Source: Nitriliruptorales bacterium (lineage in GTDB: Bacteria > Actinomycetota > Nitriliruptoria > Euzebyales > Egibacteraceae). Taken from it: a stretch of 8,616 nt of DNA. Location of the stretch: the NCBI GenBank assembly GCA_007133145.1, contig SLNF01000208.1, forward strand, positions 1-8,616, written 5' to 3'. This document shows, piece by piece, positions 7,149-8,616 of the stretch. Under the pieces are notes generated by a model. That model was not told where the DNA came from. It did no database searches and saw only the letters and a list, made by a program, of their open reading frames with translations. The position numbers and the translations under genes are program-made. Position 1 is the first letter of the stretch, and each line of letters begins with the position of its first letter.

Positions 7149-7155
7149 AAGGGGG
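7149..7155 (+). promoter_or_regulatory. Strong ribosome binding site deciding the ATG start at 7162
   Basis: AAGGGGG lies 6 bases before ATG 7162. Earlier in-frame ATGs at 7069 and 7138 lack a comparable site and would put non-signal sequence ahead of the signal peptide. ATG 7171, in frame three codons later, is a weaker alternative. Confidence 0.75.
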
Positions 7156-7161
7156 TGCGTG

Positions 7162-8319
7162 ATGTCGCTGATGCGTGATGGCCGACCATCGACGCTTCTC
7201 GGCTTGGGGGCACGACGGCGGAGGGGGGCCGCACGATCGTGGGCGCTGGTCCTCGCGACGGCCCTCACCCTGAGCGCCCTCGTGGTACCGGCTGACGCCG
7301 CGGACTGGCCCAGCACGAACGAGGCGAACATGGCCGCCGGCCATCCGCACGTCTTGCTGACCGCGGCATCCCCGTGGACCGTGACGCTCGCGTTCGTGAA
7401 CCCCACCGACGCACACGTCGTGTTCGAGGTGAACTATGACGCGGGCATCGACCCCCACCCCAATCCCTGCGTCATCGGAGCGGATCCGCTGCCGGGAGAG
7501 TGCGCGGGCAAGGCCTACATGCCCGAGGGCGAGTTGCGGTACCACACCGTGTGGGTGAGCCCGGGAGACGTCCAACGCTCGCAGTGGGGCGCCCCCGAGG
7601 CGCTCAAGGTCCGCTTGGCCATCGGTGGCGAGTTCTGGTTCGACGATGGGTTCGTCGCCTACGGCTGGGAGTTCGACTGGGTGGCGTTCGAGCCGCGTCC
7701 GGTCTCGGTGCTCGCCCTGGGCGGCACGGCCGCGGTGGGGGACGCGGCGCTCACGGAAGTGCGGATGCTGACCGGCCTGGTGCCGATTCGCCTCGCGGGC
7801 TCCGACCGCTACGGCACCGCCGCCGCCATCGTCGCCGACGCCTTCCAGGAGACCGTAGACACCGTCTACGTCGCCACCGGCGCGAACTTCCCCGACGCGC
7901 TCGCCGGCTCCGCCGCCGCCGCCACCATGCACGCACCCGTCCTGCTCGTCGGCCCCGACCACGTGCCCGCCGCGATCGCCACCGAACTCCAGCGCCTCGC
8001 CCCCGAGCGCATCCGCGTCCTCGGCGGCCCCTCTGCGGTCAGCGACGCCGTCCTCGCCCAACTGCAGCACCTCACCGGCGTCACCCCCACCCGCCTCGCC
8101 GGCCCAAACCGCTACGACACCGCCGCCGCCATCGTCGCCGACGCCTTCGACGAGTCGCGCATCGTCTACGTCGCCACCGGCGCGAACTTCCCCGACGCGC
8201 TCGCCGGCTCCGCCGCCGCAGCCACCATGCACGCCCCCGTCCTGCTCGTCGACGGCGACACCGTCGCGCCCCCGGTTGCCACCGAGCTCTACCGACTACT
8301 CGTCGAGACGGAGCCCTAG
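7162..8319 (+). CDS. Secreted CWB2 protein with an unrecognised N-terminal domain
   Basis: The 385-residue product has an arginine-rich n-region (R18-R21, R25), hydrophobic core (27-42) and likely cleavage after ADA (46). Residues about 47-178 form a domain I do not recognise. It is rich in alternating hydrophobic and aromatic residues (WTVTLAFVNPTDAHVVFEV, 72-90; LKVRLAIGGEFWF, 148-160; YGWEFDWVAFEP, 167-178), suggesting a beta-sandwich, and Cys103 and Cys114 could form a disulfide. The CWB2 part is phased unusually. It opens with the closing half of a module (VLALGGTAAVGDAALTEV, 183-200), then a complete module (about 207-304), then an opening part (about 308-381) that stops before the GG-AVSD half. 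The other CWB2 proteins in this window carry three full modules. Part of the block is almost identical at DNA level 300 bases apart. The function is probably that of a wall-attached surface protein; the ligand is unknown. Confidence 0.88.
   Translation: MSLMRDGRPSTLLGLGARRRRGAARSWALVLATALTLSALVVPADAADWPSTNEANMAAGHPHVLLTAASPWTVTLAFVNPTDAHVVFEVNYDAGIDPHPNPCVIGADPLPGECAGKAYMPEGELRYHTVWVSPGDVQRSQWGAPEALKVRLAIGGEFWFDDGFVAYGWEFDWVAFEPRPVSVLALGGTAAVGDAALTEVRMLTGLVPIRLAGSDRYGTAAAIVADAFQETVDTVYVATGANFPDALAGSAAAATMHAPVLLVGPDHVPAAIATELQRLAPERIRVLGGPSAVSDAVLAQLQHLTGVTPTRLAGPNRYDTAAAIVADAFDESRIVYVATGANFPDALAGSAAAATMHAPVLLVDGDTVAPPVATELYRLLVETEP
7863..7951 (+). repeat. Intragenic direct repeat, copy 1 (CWB2 core)
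   Basis: This 89-base stretch encodes VYVATGANFPDALAGS onward through APVLLV. It matches 8163-8251 with only two differences (7920/8220 and 7935/8235), including 57 identical bases in a row. The spacing is exactly 300 bases, one module length. Confidence 0.9.
8163..8251 (+). repeat. Intragenic direct repeat, copy 2 (CWB2 core)
   Basis: This is the second copy of the 89-base stretch at 7863-7951. Similarity continues upstream (CGCTAC to the GACGCCTTC region, 7807 onward versus 8110 onward) at an offset of 303 bases, so the copies differ by one codon between these blocks. This points to recent tandem duplication or gene conversion of a whole module. Confidence 0.9.
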
Positions 8320-8449
8320 AGGCGCCACCCGCGGTCCCTCGCGACGCATCGACGATGCCGCTGACACCCGGACGTACCTCATCGGGCGGGCCACGTCGGC
8401 CTTCGCGGGGGTCACCGCCGACCCGAACCTTGCTCCACCGCGACACGCC
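8320..8449. other. Convergent gap with weak inverted repeats
   Basis: This 130-base gap lies between two facing genes. GCATCG (8346-8351) and CGATGC (8353-8358) form a palindrome around one base, too tight to fold as a normal hairpin. GGGTC (8409-8413) pairs with GACCC (8420-8424) around a six-base loop and is a weak terminator candidate for either gene. None of the three frames continues the missing half of the last CWB2 module of the upstream gene. Confidence 0.3.
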
Positions 8450-8616
8450 TCAGGCGGGCAGGCGCAACCTCCCGGCCCGCGGTGGACCTCCGCTCCCGGC
8501 AAGCGGCCGTTCGCCGAGGCGCACGAGCTCGAGGCCGCGGTCGCGCAGCTCGGGCACGGCGCGGGCCACACCCTCAGCGGTGCCGCTGCCCGGATGGTTC
8601 ATGTGCAGCAGCGCGA
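8450..8616 (-). CDS. NodB-family polysaccharide deacetylase, C-terminal part (5' end outside window)
   Basis: The minus-strand frame from the right edge (first full codon at 8614) to the TGA at 8450-8452 gives 54 residues. It starts ALLHMNHPGSGTAEGV and continues AVPELRDRGLELVRL. This matches the last catalytic motif and final helix and strand of NodB-type deacetylases, in the HMNHP(G/D)xGT variant seen in actinobacterial members, rather than the LLHDGG form of the deacetylase at 152-1882. The visible tail (PLAGSGGPPRAGRLRLPA) is a short disordered extension without CWB2 modules. The rest of the catalytic domain and any signal peptide lie outside the window. The assignment relies on this short C-terminal match. 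Confidence 0.75.
   Translation of the reverse strand, partial: ALLHMNHPGSGTAEGVARAVPELRDRGLELVRLGERPLAGSGGPPRAGRLRLPA

Larger units (their letters stand above)
6796..7161. promoter_or_regulatory. Divergent intergenic region with an AT-rich island
   Basis: These 366 bases separate the starts of the beta-helix gene (-) and the CWB2 gene (+). No open frame here has a recognisable protein. The left half is GC-rich. It holds a small inverted repeat (CGATG 6842-6846 and CATCG 6852-6856) upstream of the leftward gene and a GCCCGGGC palindrome at 6966-6973. The right half is very different: only 46 of 100 bases are G or C over 6991-7090, and it contains several inverted repeats, listed separately. 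A sharp composition drop upstream of a gene in such a genome usually marks promoter or regulator-binding DNA. No standard -35/-10 pair could be assigned with confidence on either strand. Confidence 0.6.

Noticed and set aside
7048..8232. Minus-strand frame with glycine-rich repeats opposite the last CWB2 gene
   Set aside because: The apparent GGGGGAGERVGEV repeats are the antisense reflection of the duplicated CWB2 module on the plus strand.
8320..8449. Possible frameshifted remainder of the last CWB2 module
   Set aside because: All three forward frames after the stop were inspected. None encodes the expected GG-AVSD half, so a simple frameshift does not explain the short anchor.

Overview
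The window is very GC-rich and has the codon use of a high-GC Actinomycetota. Repeated CWB2 (cell wall binding repeat 2) modules, AxA-type signal peptides and DUF427 fit a deep-branching actinobacterial lineage such as Nitriliruptoria or Euzebyales. That placement is inference from architecture only. No RNA gene, insertion sequence, CRISPR array or phage gene was seen.

Layout, left to right: the 3' end of a DUF427 gene (+, ends 143); a secreted NodB polysaccharide deacetylase with a proline linker and three CWB2 modules (-, 152-1882); a 313-base divergent region with nested inverted repeats; a secreted protein with three CWB2 modules followed by a GHL10/DUF187 glycoside-hydrolase-like domain (+, 2196-4388); a 73-base convergent gap with a GC-rich hairpin; a secreted protein with three CWB2 modules, an Ig-like domain and a right-handed beta-helix (-, 4462-6795); a 366-base divergent region containing an unusually AT-rich island with CATGA/TCATG half-sites; a secreted protein with an unrecognised N-terminal domain and an oddly phased CWB2 block (+, 7162-8319); and the 3' end of a second NodB-type deacetylase (-, 8450-8616, running off the right edge).

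The common theme is the cell surface. Four consecutive genes encode exported proteins with the same kind of wall anchor and four different passengers: deacetylase, GHL10 hydrolase, beta-helix and unknown. They are arranged as two divergent pairs, each sharing one regulatory region, and the two pairs meet tail to tail. The first pair is functionally suggestive. NodB enzymes remove acetyl groups from glycan GlcNAc or MurNAc, and a characterised GHL10 member, E. coli DigH/YddW, cleaves peptidoglycan glycan strands. A shared promoter region could couple deacetylation with glycan cleavage. No substrate or regulator can be read from the sequence itself.
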